Below, in pieces: positions 7,256 to 15,420 of a stretch of 64,000 nt of DNA (position 1 is the stretch's first letter; each line of letters begins with the position of its first letter). The position numbers and the translations under genes are program-made. This DNA comes from Streptomyces sp. ISL-1 (GTDB taxonomy: Bacteria; Actinomycetota; Actinomycetes; Streptomycetales; Streptomycetaceae). The stretch is taken from positions 1-64,000 of the forward strand of contig NZ_JAGGOI010000038.1 in assembly GCF_018614585.1 (NCBI RefSeq). Reading direction: 5' to 3'. Below the pieces are notes generated by a model, which did not search any database, was not told the origin of the DNA, and saw only the letters and a list, made by a program, of their open reading frames with translations.

Positions 7256-9139
7256 ATGCCGATGACCGACCAGGCCACCGGGGCCCACCATCCGCAGCCG
7301 CGGGCCCGTACCGGCGGACAGTCCACTGCAGTTGAGCACGTCACGGGTGCGCAGTCCCTCATCCGCTCTCTCGAGGAAGTGGGGGCCGACACGGTGTTCG
7401 GCATCCCCGGCGGCGCCATCCTCCCCGCGTACGACCCGATGATGGACTCCACCAAGGTCCGCCACGTCCTGGTCCGCCACGAGCAGGGTGCCGGCCACGC
7501 GGCGACCGGCTATGCCCAGGCCACCGGCAAGGTCGGCGTCTGCATGGCGACCTCCGGCCCCGGCGCCACCAACCTGGTCACCCCGATCGCCGACGCGCAC
7601 ATGGACTCCGTGCCGCTGGTCGCGATCACCGGCCAGGTCTCCTCCAAGGCCATCGGCACGGACGCCTTCCAGGAGGCGGACATCGTCGGCATCACGATGC
7701 CGATCACCAAGCACAACTTCCTGGTCACCAAGGCCGCCGACATCCCGCGCACCATCGCCGAGGCCTTCCACATCGCCTCCACGGGACGCCCGGGCCCGGT
7801 CCTCGTCGACATCGCCAAGGACGCCCTCCAGGCGCAGACCACTTTCAGCTGGCCGCCGCAGCAGGAGCTCCCCGGCTACCGCCCGGTGACCAAGCCGCAC
7901 GCCAAGCAGATCCGCGAGGCCGCCAAGCTGATCGTCCAGGCCCGGCGACCCGTCCTGTACGTCGGCGGCGGCGTCCTCAAGGCCGGCGCCACCGCCGAGC
8001 TGAAGATCCTCGCCGAACTCACCGGCGCCCCCGTCACCACCACTCTGATGGCGCTGGGCGCGTTCCCCGACAGCCACCCGCTGCACGTGGGAATGCCGGG
8101 CATGCACGGTGCGGTCACCGCCGTCACCGCGCTGCAGAAGGCCGACCTGATCGTCGCCCTCGGAGCCCGCTTCGACGACCGAGTCACCGGCAAGCTGGAC
8201 AGCTTCGCCCCGTACGCCAAGATCGTCCACGCCGACATCGACCCGGCGGAGATCGGCAAGAACCGCGCCGCGGACGTGCCGATCGTCGGTGACGCCCGCG
8301 AGGTCATCGCCGACCTGATCCAGGCCGTCCAGGCCGAGCACAGCGAAGGCCACATCAGCGACTACAGCGCCTGGTGGAAGGATCTCAGCCGCTGGCGCGA
8401 GACCTACCCGCTCGGTTACGACCAGCCGGACGACGGCAGCCTCTCGCCGCAGCAGGTCATCCAGCGCATCGGACAGCTCGCCCCCAAGGACACCATCTAC
8501 ACCGCGGGCGTCGGCCAGCACCAGATGTGGGCCGCCCACTTCATCGACTACGAGAAGCCCGCCACCTGGCTGAACTCCGGCGGCGCCGGAACGATGGGTT
8601 ACGCGGTCCCGGCCGCAATGGGCGCCAAAGCCGGCATGCCGGACCGCACGGTCTGGGCCATCGACGGCGACGGCTGCTTCCAGATGACCAACCAGGAGCT
8701 CACCACCTGCGCGCTGAACAACATCCCGATCAAGGTCGCGATCATCAACAACGGCGCGCTCGGGATGGTCCGTCAGTGGCAGACCCTCTTCTACAACCAG
8801 CGCTACTCCAGCACCGTCCTGCACGCCGACGACACGGGTCACCACGTGGCCGGCTCCCAGGTCGGCGCGAGCACCACGGCGCGCCAGGGCACCCGCGTCC
8901 CCGACTTCGTCAAGCTGTCGGAGGCCATGGGCTGCTATGCGCTGCGCTGTGAATCCCCGGACGACCTGGACAAGGTCATCGCCGAGGCCAACGCCGTCAA
9001 CGACCGCCCCGTCGTCGTCGACTTCATCGTCCACGAGGACGCCCAGGTGTGGCCGATGGTCGCGGCCGGCACCTCCAACGACGAGGTCATGGCAGCGCTC
9101 GGCGTCCGCCCCGACTTCGGCGACAACGAAGACGACTGA
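7256..9139 (+). CDS. ilvB: Acetolactate synthase large subunit
   Basis: The ThDP-dependent catalytic subunit joins two pyruvates to acetolactate, or pyruvate and 2-oxobutyrate to acetohydroxybutyrate: the first common step of Val, Leu and Ile synthesis. About 627 aa. The active-site Glu is in LVRHEQGAGHAA, with VFGIPGGAILPAYD before it. The C-terminal ThDP/Mg motif is GDGCFQMTNQEL followed by NNGALGMVRQW. ATG at 7256 is used; ATG at 7262 is equally good. It lies 26 bp upstream of ilvN, with ilvC next, so ilvBNC is an operon controlled by the attenuator at 7072-7201. Confidence 0.97.
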   Translation: MPMTDQATGAHHPQPRARTGGQSTAVEHVTGAQSLIRSLEEVGADTVFGIPGGAILPAYDPMMDSTKVRHVLVRHEQGAGHAATGYAQATGKVGVCMATSGPGATNLVTPIADAHMDSVPLVAITGQVSSKAIGTDAFQEADIVGITMPITKHNFLVTKAADIPRTIAEAFHIASTGRPGPVLVDIAKDALQAQTTFSWPPQQELPGYRPVTKPHAKQIREAAKLIVQARRPVLYVGGGVLKAGATAELKILAELTGAPVTTTLMALGAFPDSHPLHVGMPGMHGAVTAVTALQKADLIVALGARFDDRVTGKLDSFAPYAKIVHADIDPAEIGKNRAADVPIVGDAREVIADLIQAVQAEHSEGHISDYSAWWKDLSRWRETYPLGYDQPDDGSLSPQQVIQRIGQLAPKDTIYTAGVGQHQMWAAHFIDYEKPATWLNSGGAGTMGYAVPAAMGAKAGMPDRTVWAIDGDGCFQMTNQELTTCALNNIPIKVAIINNGALGMVRQWQTLFYNQRYSSTVLHADDTGHHVAGSQVGASTTARQGTRVPDFVKLSEAMGCYALRCESPDDLDKVIAEANAVNDRPVVVDFIVHEDAQVWPMVAAGTSNDEVMAALGVRPDFGDNEDD

Positions 9140-9165
9140 GAGCCGTAGGAAGAGGAACGACGCAC

Positions 9166-9690
9166 ATGTCCAAGCACACGCTCTCCGTCCTGGTGGAGAA
9201 CACGCCCGGCATCCTCGCCCGGATCGCCGCCCTGTTCTCCCGCCGCGGCTTCAACATCGACTCGCTCGCCGTCGGTGTCACCGAGCACCCCGACATCTCC
9301 CGCATCACCATCGTGGTCAATGTCGAGGACCTGCCGCTGGAGCAGGTGACCAAGCAGCTCAACAAGCTGGTCAACGTTCTGAAGATCGTCGAACTCGAGC
9401 CCGCCGGTGCCATCCAGCGTGAACTCGTTCTGGTGAAAGTCCGCGCCGACAACGAGACCCGCTCGCAGATCGTCGAGATCGTCCAGCTGTTCCGCGCCAA
9501 GACCGTGGACGTCTCGCCCGAGGCGGTCACCATCGAGGCCACCGGCGGTGCCGACAAGCTGGACGCCATGCTCAAGATGCTGGAGCAGTTCGGCATCAAG
9601 GAACTCGTCCAGTCGGGCACGATCGCCATAGGGCGGGGCGCCCGGTCCATCACGGACCGGTCCCTGCGGGCCCTCGACCGTTCCGCCTAG
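9166..9690 (+). CDS. ilvN: Acetolactate synthase small (regulatory) subunit
   Basis: A 174-residue ACT-domain subunit that activates IlvB and confers feedback inhibition by valine. The ATG at 9166 follows GGAAGAGG; longer upstream readings overlap ilvB in another frame. The N-terminal ACT domain starts HTLSVLVENTPGILARIAAL with the NTPG ligand-loop motif, and the C-terminal domain includes ELVLVKVRADNETRSQI. Length and motifs are normal for the family. It is translated from the ilvBNC transcript. Confidence 0.97.
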   Translation: MSKHTLSVLVENTPGILARIAALFSRRGFNIDSLAVGVTEHPDISRITIVVNVEDLPLEQVTKQLNKLVNVLKIVELEPAGAIQRELVLVKVRADNETRSQIVEIVQLFRAKTVDVSPEAVTIEATGGADKLDAMLKMLEQFGIKELVQSGTIAIGRGARSITDRSLRALDRSA

Positions 9691-9814
9691 CGAGGACCCG
9701 CCGGCGAGGACCGTTCCGCCTGGCGAGACCCCACGACTTCCTCACCCCATCCCGCCGTACGGTGGGACGTAAACAGCGTCATTCCAAAGACGTGCACACC
9801 AAGGAGATATTCCA

Positions 9815-10816
9815 GTGGCCGAGCTGTTCTACGACGACGACGCCGACCTGTCCATCATCCAGAACCGCAAGGTCGCGGTCATCGGCTACGGCAGCCAGGG
9901 CCACGCCCACGCGCTGTCGCTCCGTGACTCGGGTGTCGACGTCCGGGTCGGTCTGCACGAGGGCTCCAAGTCCAAGACCAAGGCCGAGGAGCAGGGCCTG
10001 CGCGTGGTGACTCCCGCCGAGGCCGCCGCCGAGGCCGACGTCATCATGATCCTCATCCCGGACCCTATCCAGGCCCGGGTCTACGAGGAGTCCATCAAGG
10101 ACAACCTCAAGGACGGCGACGCGCTGTTCTTCGCCCACGGTTTCAACATCCGCTTCGGCTTCATCAAGGTCCCGGCCGGTGTGGACGTCGCCCTCGTCGC
10201 TCCCAAGGGTCCGGGCCACCTGGTCCGCCGCCAGTACGAAGAGGGCCGTGGCGTCCCGGCTATCGCCGCCGTCGAGCAGGACGCCTCCGGCAGCGCGTTC
10301 GACCTGGCGCTCTCGTACGCCAAGGCCATCGGCGGCACCCGCGCCGGCGTCATCAGGACGACCTTCACCGAGGAGACCGAGACCGACCTGTTCGGTGAGC
10401 AGGCCGTCCTCTGCGGTGGCGCCTCCGCGCTGGTCAAGGCGGGCTTCGAGACCCTGACCGAGGCCGGCTACCAGCCGGAGATCGCGTACTTCGAGTGCCT
10501 CCACGAGCTGAAGCTGATCGTGGACCTGATGTACGAGGGCGGCCTGGAGAAGATGCGCTGGTCGGTCTCCGAGACCGCCGAGTGGGGCGACTACATCACC
10601 GGCCCCCGCATCATCACCGACCAGACCAAGGTCGAGATGAAGAAGGTCCTCGCGGAGATCCAGGACGGCACCTTCGCCAAGAACTGGATGGACGAGTACC
10701 ACGGCGGTCTGAAGAAGTACAACGAGTACAAGAAGCAGGACGAGAACCATCTGCTGGAGACCACCGGCAAGGAGCTGCGTAAGCTCATGAGCTGGGTCGA
10801 CAACGACGAGGCGTAA
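9815..10816 (+). CDS. ilvC: Ketol-acid reductoisomerase (class I)
   Basis: A 333-residue NADPH- and Mg-dependent enzyme that rearranges and reduces acetolactate or acetohydroxybutyrate to the dihydroxy acids, the second common branched-chain step. The GTG start at 9815 follows AAGGAGA. The N-terminal Rossmann motif is GYGSQGHAHALSLRDSG; the knotted C-terminal domain includes GTRAGVIRTTFTEETETDLF and ECLHELKLIVDLMYEGG with metal-binding acids. A 124-bp spacer after ilvN carries a short direct repeat (GACCGTTCCGCCT at about 9677 and 9708) and may hold a secondary promoter or processing site. Confidence 0.97.
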   Translation: MAELFYDDDADLSIIQNRKVAVIGYGSQGHAHALSLRDSGVDVRVGLHEGSKSKTKAEEQGLRVVTPAEAAAEADVIMILIPDPIQARVYEESIKDNLKDGDALFFAHGFNIRFGFIKVPAGVDVALVAPKGPGHLVRRQYEEGRGVPAIAAVEQDASGSAFDLALSYAKAIGGTRAGVIRTTFTEETETDLFGEQAVLCGGASALVKAGFETLTEAGYQPEIAYFECLHELKLIVDLMYEGGLEKMRWSVSETAEWGDYITGPRIITDQTKVEMKKVLAEIQDGTFAKNWMDEYHGGLKKYNEYKKQDENHLLETTGKELRKLMSWVDNDEA

Positions 10817-10822
10817 GCCCGC

Positions 10823-10860
10823 CGGCGGGGGCCCGGACCAGCCGGTCCCGGCCCCCGCCG
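10823..10860 (+). terminator. Terminator hairpin after ilvC
   Basis: A long GC stem with arms beginning CGGCGGGGGCC and ending CGGCCCCCGCCG around an AGCC loop, starting 7 bp after the ilvC stop. There is no T tract, which is common for Streptomyces terminators. It separates ilvBNC from serA. Confidence 0.7.
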
Positions 10861-11074
10861 CCGCGGCCCGCCGCGCTCCAGCGCTTCCCCACTCTGTCCA
10901 GCCACGGACGAGTGATCCTGCCTTGGAGGCGTCAAGGCGCACGCGCAAGCACCACTACACTGCTCAACAAATACGCGTCAGGCCCACAGTGTCGTGCGTC
11001 TTCCACGCGGCTAGCCCCCTCCACCGCATGCGGCCGTCGGGACGGCCGTCCGCACTGGACTTGTGAGGACTCAC

Positions 11075-12667
11075 GTGAGCTCGAAACCTGTCGTACTCAT
11101 CGCTGAAGAGCTGTCGCCCGCCACCGTGGACGCGCTGGGCTCGGACTTCGAGATCCGGCACTGCAACGGCGCCGACCGCGCGGAGCTGCTCCCCGCCATC
11201 ATCGATGTCGAGGCGATCCTCGTCCGCAGCGCCACCAAGGTCGACGCCGAGGCCATCGCCCTGGCGAAGAAGCTGCGTGTCGTCGCCCGCGCGGGCGTCG
11301 GTCTGGACAATGTCGACGTCTCCGCCGCCACCAAGGCCGGCGTGATGGTCGTCAACGCCCCCACCTCGAACATCGTGACCGCCGCCGAGCTGGCCTGCGG
11401 TCTGCTGGTCGCCACCGCGCGTAATATCCCGCAGGCCAACACCGCCCTGAAGAACGGCGAGTGGAAGCGCTCCAAGTACACCGGCGTCGAGCTGAGCGAG
11501 AAGACCCTCGGTGTCGTCGGCCTCGGCCGCATCGGCATCCTGGTCGCGCAGCGGATGTCGGCCTTCGGTATGAAGATCGTCGCGTACGACCCGTATGTGC
11601 AGCCCGCGCGGGCCGCGCAGATGGGCGTCAAGCTGCTCTCGCTCGACGAGCTGCTCGAGGTCTCCGACTTCATCACCGTCCACCTGCCGAAGACCCCCGA
11701 GACGCTCGGCCTGATCGGCAACGAGGCGCTGCACAAGGTCAAGCCGACGGTCCGGATCGTCAACGCCGCGCGCGGCGGGATCGTCGACGAGGAGGCGCTG
11801 TTCTCGGCGCTCAAGGAGGGACGGGTCGCCGGCGCGGGCCTGGACGTGTACTCGAAGGAGCCGTGCACCGACTCCCCGCTGTTCGAGCTCGACCAGGTCG
11901 TGTGCACCCCGCACCTCGGTGCGTCCACCGACGAGGCCCAGGAGAAGGCGGGCATCTCGGTCGCCCGCTCGGTCCGTCTCGCGCTCGCCGGTGAGCTCGT
12001 ACCGGACGCGGTCAACGTCCAGGGCGGCGTCATCGCCGAGGACGTGCGCCCGGGTCTGCCGCTCGCCGAGAAGCTCGGCCGGATCTTCACCGCACTGGCG
12101 GGCGAGGTCGCGGTCCGGCTCGACGTCGAGGTGTACGGCGAGATCACCCAGCACGACGTCAAGGTGCTCGAACTGTCCGCGCTCAAGGGCGTCTTCGAGG
12201 ACGTGGTCGACGAGACCGTGAGCTACGTCAACGCCCCGCTGTTCGCGCAGGAGCGCGGCGTCGAGGTCCGGCTGACGACGAGCTCGGAGTCCCCGGACCA
12301 CCGCAATGTCGTCACCGTCCGCGGCACGCTCTCGGACGGCGAGGAGGTCGCGGTCTCCGGCACGCTGGCCGGCCCCAAGCACCTCCAGAAGATCGTCGCG
12401 ATCGGTGACTACGACATCGACCTGGCGCTCGCCGACCACATGGTCGTCCTGCGGTACGAAGACCGTCCCGGCGTCGTCGGCACGGTCGGCCGGATCCTCG
12501 GCGAGGCCGGACTGAACATCGCGGGCATGCAGGTCTCTCGCGCGGAGGAGGGCGGCGAGGCGGTCGTCGTGCTGACCGTGGACGACACCGTGCCGCCGTC
12601 GGTGCTCGCCGAGATCGCGGAGGAGATCGGCGCGGCGTCGGCGCGTACGGTGAACCTCACCGACTGA
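11075..12667 (+). CDS. serA: D-3-phosphoglycerate dehydrogenase
   Basis: A 530-residue NAD-dependent enzyme catalysing the first committed step of serine synthesis, 3-phosphoglycerate to 3-phosphohydroxypyruvate. GTG at 11075 with GAGGA upstream gives the N-terminus SSKPVVLIAEELSPATVDAL; an in-frame GTG at 11063 is less likely. The dehydrogenase domain shows GLGRIGILVAQR, NAARGGIVDEEAL and TPHLGASTDEAQEKAG. It is followed by the intervening ASB domain and a C-terminal ACT domain (VVLRYEDRPGVVGTVGRIL), the long type of SerA known from mycobacteria, whose ACT domain senses serine. It has its own 250-bp upstream region. Confidence 0.96.
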   Translation: MSSKPVVLIAEELSPATVDALGSDFEIRHCNGADRAELLPAIIDVEAILVRSATKVDAEAIALAKKLRVVARAGVGLDNVDVSAATKAGVMVVNAPTSNIVTAAELACGLLVATARNIPQANTALKNGEWKRSKYTGVELSEKTLGVVGLGRIGILVAQRMSAFGMKIVAYDPYVQPARAAQMGVKLLSLDELLEVSDFITVHLPKTPETLGLIGNEALHKVKPTVRIVNAARGGIVDEEALFSALKEGRVAGAGLDVYSKEPCTDSPLFELDQVVCTPHLGASTDEAQEKAGISVARSVRLALAGELVPDAVNVQGGVIAEDVRPGLPLAEKLGRIFTALAGEVAVRLDVEVYGEITQHDVKVLELSALKGVFEDVVDETVSYVNAPLFAQERGVEVRLTTSSESPDHRNVVTVRGTLSDGEEVAVSGTLAGPKHLQKIVAIGDYDIDLALADHMVVLRYEDRPGVVGTVGRILGEAGLNIAGMQVSRAEEGGEAVVVLTVDDTVPPSVLAEIAEEIGAASARTVNLTD

Positions 12668-12827
12668 TCTTCCCGGCACCTCCCGCTCCACGTACCCGGT
12701 TCATGGACGCGCGTCTTGTACAAGCGTCTGTGTGCCGGGTGCGTTGCCTTCATGGGCAAGGTGTGGGATCTGCTCGAAGCCGCGAACGGGCCTTGGCGGT
12801 TCGTCAGCCGGTGGCTCAGCCGATGGC

Positions 12828-12920
12828 TCAGACGGTGATGACGACCTTTGCGCGCGCGTGCTCCACTTCGAGGTACCGGATGGCCTCGGATCTCACGCCG
12901 GGAAGACACGGATCGGGCAC
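12828..12920 (-). pseudogene. C-terminal remnant of a zinc-type/MDR NADP oxidoreductase
   Basis: The minus strand ends with SEAIRYLEVEHARAKVVITV and a TGA at 12828, the characteristic tail of medium-chain NADP-dependent (quinone-type) oxidoreductases. Upstream the frame enters the C-terminal part of the PucR gene and no longer resembles the family, so only some 25-30 codons survive. No start or ribosome site. The rest of 12668-12927 shows no gene. Confidence 0.6.
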
Positions 12921-12925
12921 ATCGG

Positions 12926-14284
12926 CTACAGCCGCGCCGCCTTCAAGGCCATGTGCAGCAGTAGCCGGTCCTCGCCCTCCGCCAGGTCCAGGCCCGTGAG
13001 CCGCTCCACCCGGGAGAGACGGTAGTAGAGCGTCTGCCGGTGGATGCCGAGCGCCGCCGCCGTGCGGCCCGCCTGGCCCGCGTTGTCGAGGAACACCTCG
13101 GCGGTGCGGGCCAGTTCGCCGTGCGATCGGTCGAGCAGTTCGCGTACTGCGGGGTCCCGCGCGGTGTCCGCGGGCAGCGCGGTCAGCATGCGGTACGGGC
13201 CGATCGCCGCCCACTCGGCGACAGGCCCGAGCCGAGGCTCCGCCCGGGCGGCCCGCGCGGCCGAAGTCGCCTCCAGCCAGGCGGTGTTGAGGCCGGCGAG
13301 TCCGCGGCGGGGGGCCGCGACTCCGGCGGTCGCCGCGCCGGCGCCCGTCATGGCGCGGAGCCGGTCCGCGGCGGTGACGGCGGGCGCGAGGGCGTCGGCC
13401 GAGCGGAGCCTTACGAGGACGGCGAGGGCCTGGCCGGTGTCGTCGGGGTCGACGAACCCGTCGCTGCCTTCGCTGCCGCCGCTCCGGGGGCTTCCGGCTC
13501 TGCCCGCGCCGCCGCCGGGCGTTCCGGTTCGGCCGGTCCTGCCGCTACCGGGAGCCCCGGCTCCGCCGGCGTCCGCGTCGAGGAACACCGTCCGGCTGCC
13601 CCCGCTCCCACCGGTGCCGAGCTGCCAGGCCCGGGCACCGCCGCCCGCCCCCCACGACACCGTGCACAGCGCCGCCGCCCCCGGCAGGGAGCGGGACGAG
13701 GGGGCTTCAGTCGCTGTCCAGGGGGTCACGCACACGACCGCGTGCAGGGCGTCCGTGCCCGCGCCGCCCAGGGCCGTGCGCAGCGCGGACACCGCCATGT
13801 CGTAATGCCAGTCGTGCTCCGCCGTCAGCGCCGCGCGGAACTCCCGGGACAGATCCGCGCCCGCCCGCTCCTCGTCCGCGAGCAGTGTGCCGATCCTCGC
13901 TGTGACCTCCATCGCCGCCGCCAGCTGCGCCGCGGTCGGGCCCGGGGACGCGTCCAGCAGCCATACGTAGCCCAGCACGATGCCTCGGTGGCGTACGGGG
14001 AGACAGATCCGGTCCCGGAAGACGCCCGCGTCCGGAGCCGCGGGGATCCGGACCGGGCCCGTCGCGCGGGCGATGCCGAAGCCTTCGAACCAGGAGCGCA
14101 CCGCCGGTGTGGACTTCCGGGTCAGGATCGAGCGTGTCCTGACCGGGTCCAGCGTGGTTTCGTCGAATTCGCTGCCGCTGTCGTGTGCGAAGGCGATCAG
14201 GCCGAAATCCCGGTTCTCCAGCGTCGCGGGGACGGCCAGCAGCGCCGAGATCTCGTCGACAAGTTCTTGGTAATCGCCCTTCAT
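12926..14284 (-). CDS. PucR-family regulator, probably of proline catabolism
   Basis: A 452-residue transcription factor. The C-terminal helix-turn-helix is the PucR/CdaR type: TAAALGIHRQTLYYRLSRVE followed by LTGLDLAEGEDRLLLHMALK. The N-terminal region (about 1-160) is a sensor-like domain. The middle (about 215-275) is a long Gly/Ser/Arg-rich low-complexity stretch, unusual for the family. ATG at 14284 is the start. It is divergent from proline dehydrogenase with 174 bp between them containing two related palindromes, so control of the proline genes is the simplest inference, as for PutR-type proteins. Confidence 0.85.
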   Translation of the reverse strand: MKGDYQELVDEISALLAVPATLENRDFGLIAFAHDSGSEFDETTLDPVRTRSILTRKSTPAVRSWFEGFGIARATGPVRIPAAPDAGVFRDRICLPVRHRGIVLGYVWLLDASPGPTAAQLAAAMEVTARIGTLLADEERAGADLSREFRAALTAEHDWHYDMAVSALRTALGGAGTDALHAVVCVTPWTATEAPSSRSLPGAAALCTVSWGAGGGARAWQLGTGGSGGSRTVFLDADAGGAGAPGSGRTGRTGTPGGGAGRAGSPRSGGSEGSDGFVDPDDTGQALAVLVRLRSADALAPAVTAADRLRAMTGAGAATAGVAAPRRGLAGLNTAWLEATSAARAARAEPRLGPVAEWAAIGPYRMLTALPADTARDPAVRELLDRSHGELARTAEVFLDNAGQAGRTAAALGIHRQTLYYRLSRVERLTGLDLAEGEDRLLLHMALKAARL

Positions 14285-14305
14285 CCGGACATTCTCGCAC
14301 CCTCT

Positions 14306-14351
14306 TCAGACATATGTCTGAGATCCGGGGCACGGATGCGTGACAGCTGTC
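14306..14351. promoter_or_regulatory. Paired palindromes between pucR-type gene and proline dehydrogenase (candidate operators)
   Basis: TCAGACATATGTCTGA at 14306-14321 is a perfect 16-bp palindrome. GACAGCTGTC at 14342-14351 is a perfect 10-bp palindrome. Both contain GACA-NN-TGTC, and their centres are 33 bp apart, about three helical turns. The position between divergent regulator and target fits cooperative binding by the PucR protein; this is inferred. Confidence 0.6.
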
Positions 14352-14458
14352 GATGGCAGACGATCGGAGCGATCCTTAGGTTTCACGGTGGTTATCCGTG
14401 CCGTTCCCGATTCGTTCGGTCCCGGCCCCCTTCCATCCCTGTTCCGTGGAGGTGCCCC

Positions 14459-15385
14459 GTGCTGGGTCCCGTGATCCTCGCCGCGTCCCGCAGCGACAAG
14501 ATGCGCCGTTTCGTATCGGCCGCGCCGGGGACCAGGCAGGTCGTCGGCCGGTTCATCGCCGGTGAGACGGTCGAGCAGGTCGTCCCGATCGTCAAGGAGA
14601 CCGTCGGCAACGGACTCGAGGTCACCCTGGACGTGGTGGGCGAGGACATCACCACGTCCGAGCAGGCCGCCGCCGCCCGCGACGCCTACCTCGAGCTGAT
14701 CGAGCACCTGGGGGACCTCGGCCTGGGCACGAAGGCCGAGATGTCCGTCAAGCTGTCGATGTTCGGCCAGTCCCTGGAGGGCGGTCACGAGCTGGCGCTC
14801 GCCAACGTCCGCCCGGTCGTCGAGGCCGCCGCCGCGATCGGCACCACGGTCACGCTCGACGCGGAGGACCACACCACCCTCGACTCGATGTTCGCCATCC
14901 ACGAGGAGCTGCGGAAGGACTTCCCGCAGACCGGCTGCGTGATCCAGGCGTACCTGTTCCGTACCGAGCAGGACGCCCGCCGCCTCGCCGCAGCCGGCTG
15001 CCGCGTCCGTATCGTCAAGGGTGCCTACAAGGAGCCCGCCGCCGTCGCGTACCAGGACAAGGCCGAGATCGACAAGGCGTACGTCCGCATCCTGAACATC
15101 CTGATGGCGGGCGACGGCTACCCGATGATCGGGTCCCACGATCCGCGACTCATCGCCATCACACAGGAGCTCGCGCGCCGCACCGGGCGCAAACTGGATG
15201 AGTACGAGTTCCAGATGCTGTACGGCATCCGCAGTGACGAGCACCTCCGGCTGGCGGCCGAGGGCCACCGGATGCGTGTCTACACGGCGTACGGCACCGA
15301 CTGGTACGGCTACTTCATGCGCCGTCTCGCCGAGAAGCCGGCCAACCTGCGGTTCTTCCTGCGCTCGACGATCACCAAGGGCTGA
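14459..15385 (+). CDS. Proline dehydrogenase
   Basis: A 308-residue monofunctional FAD enzyme oxidising proline to delta-1-pyrroline-5-carboxylate, the first step of proline catabolism. The GTG at 14459 follows GTGGAGGT and gives the expected N-terminus LGPVILAASRSDKMRRFVSA. The barrel includes VTLDAEDHTTLDSM, RIVKGAYKEPAAVAYQ and the C-terminal YGTDWYGYFMRRLAEKPAN. The P5C dehydrogenase starts 35 bp downstream, so the two form an operon equivalent to the bifunctional PutA of enterobacteria. Confidence 0.94.
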   Translation: MLGPVILAASRSDKMRRFVSAAPGTRQVVGRFIAGETVEQVVPIVKETVGNGLEVTLDVVGEDITTSEQAAAARDAYLELIEHLGDLGLGTKAEMSVKLSMFGQSLEGGHELALANVRPVVEAAAAIGTTVTLDAEDHTTLDSMFAIHEELRKDFPQTGCVIQAYLFRTEQDARRLAAAGCRVRIVKGAYKEPAAVAYQDKAEIDKAYVRILNILMAGDGYPMIGSHDPRLIAITQELARRTGRKLDEYEFQMLYGIRSDEHLRLAAEGHRMRVYTAYGTDWYGYFMRRLAEKPANLRFFLRSTITKG

Positions 15386-15420
15386 GCCCTCCCATCCCTC
15401 ACAAAGGAGTATCGGAACTC

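Noticed and set aside
7181..9034. 617-codon open frame on the minus strand opposite ilvB
   Set aside because: A shadow of ilvB produced by high third-position GC; no ribosome site and Asp/Gly/Val-rich nonsense composition.
10964..12691. 575-codon minus-strand frame opposite serA
   Set aside because: Antisense of a certain gene; composition typical of shadow frames.
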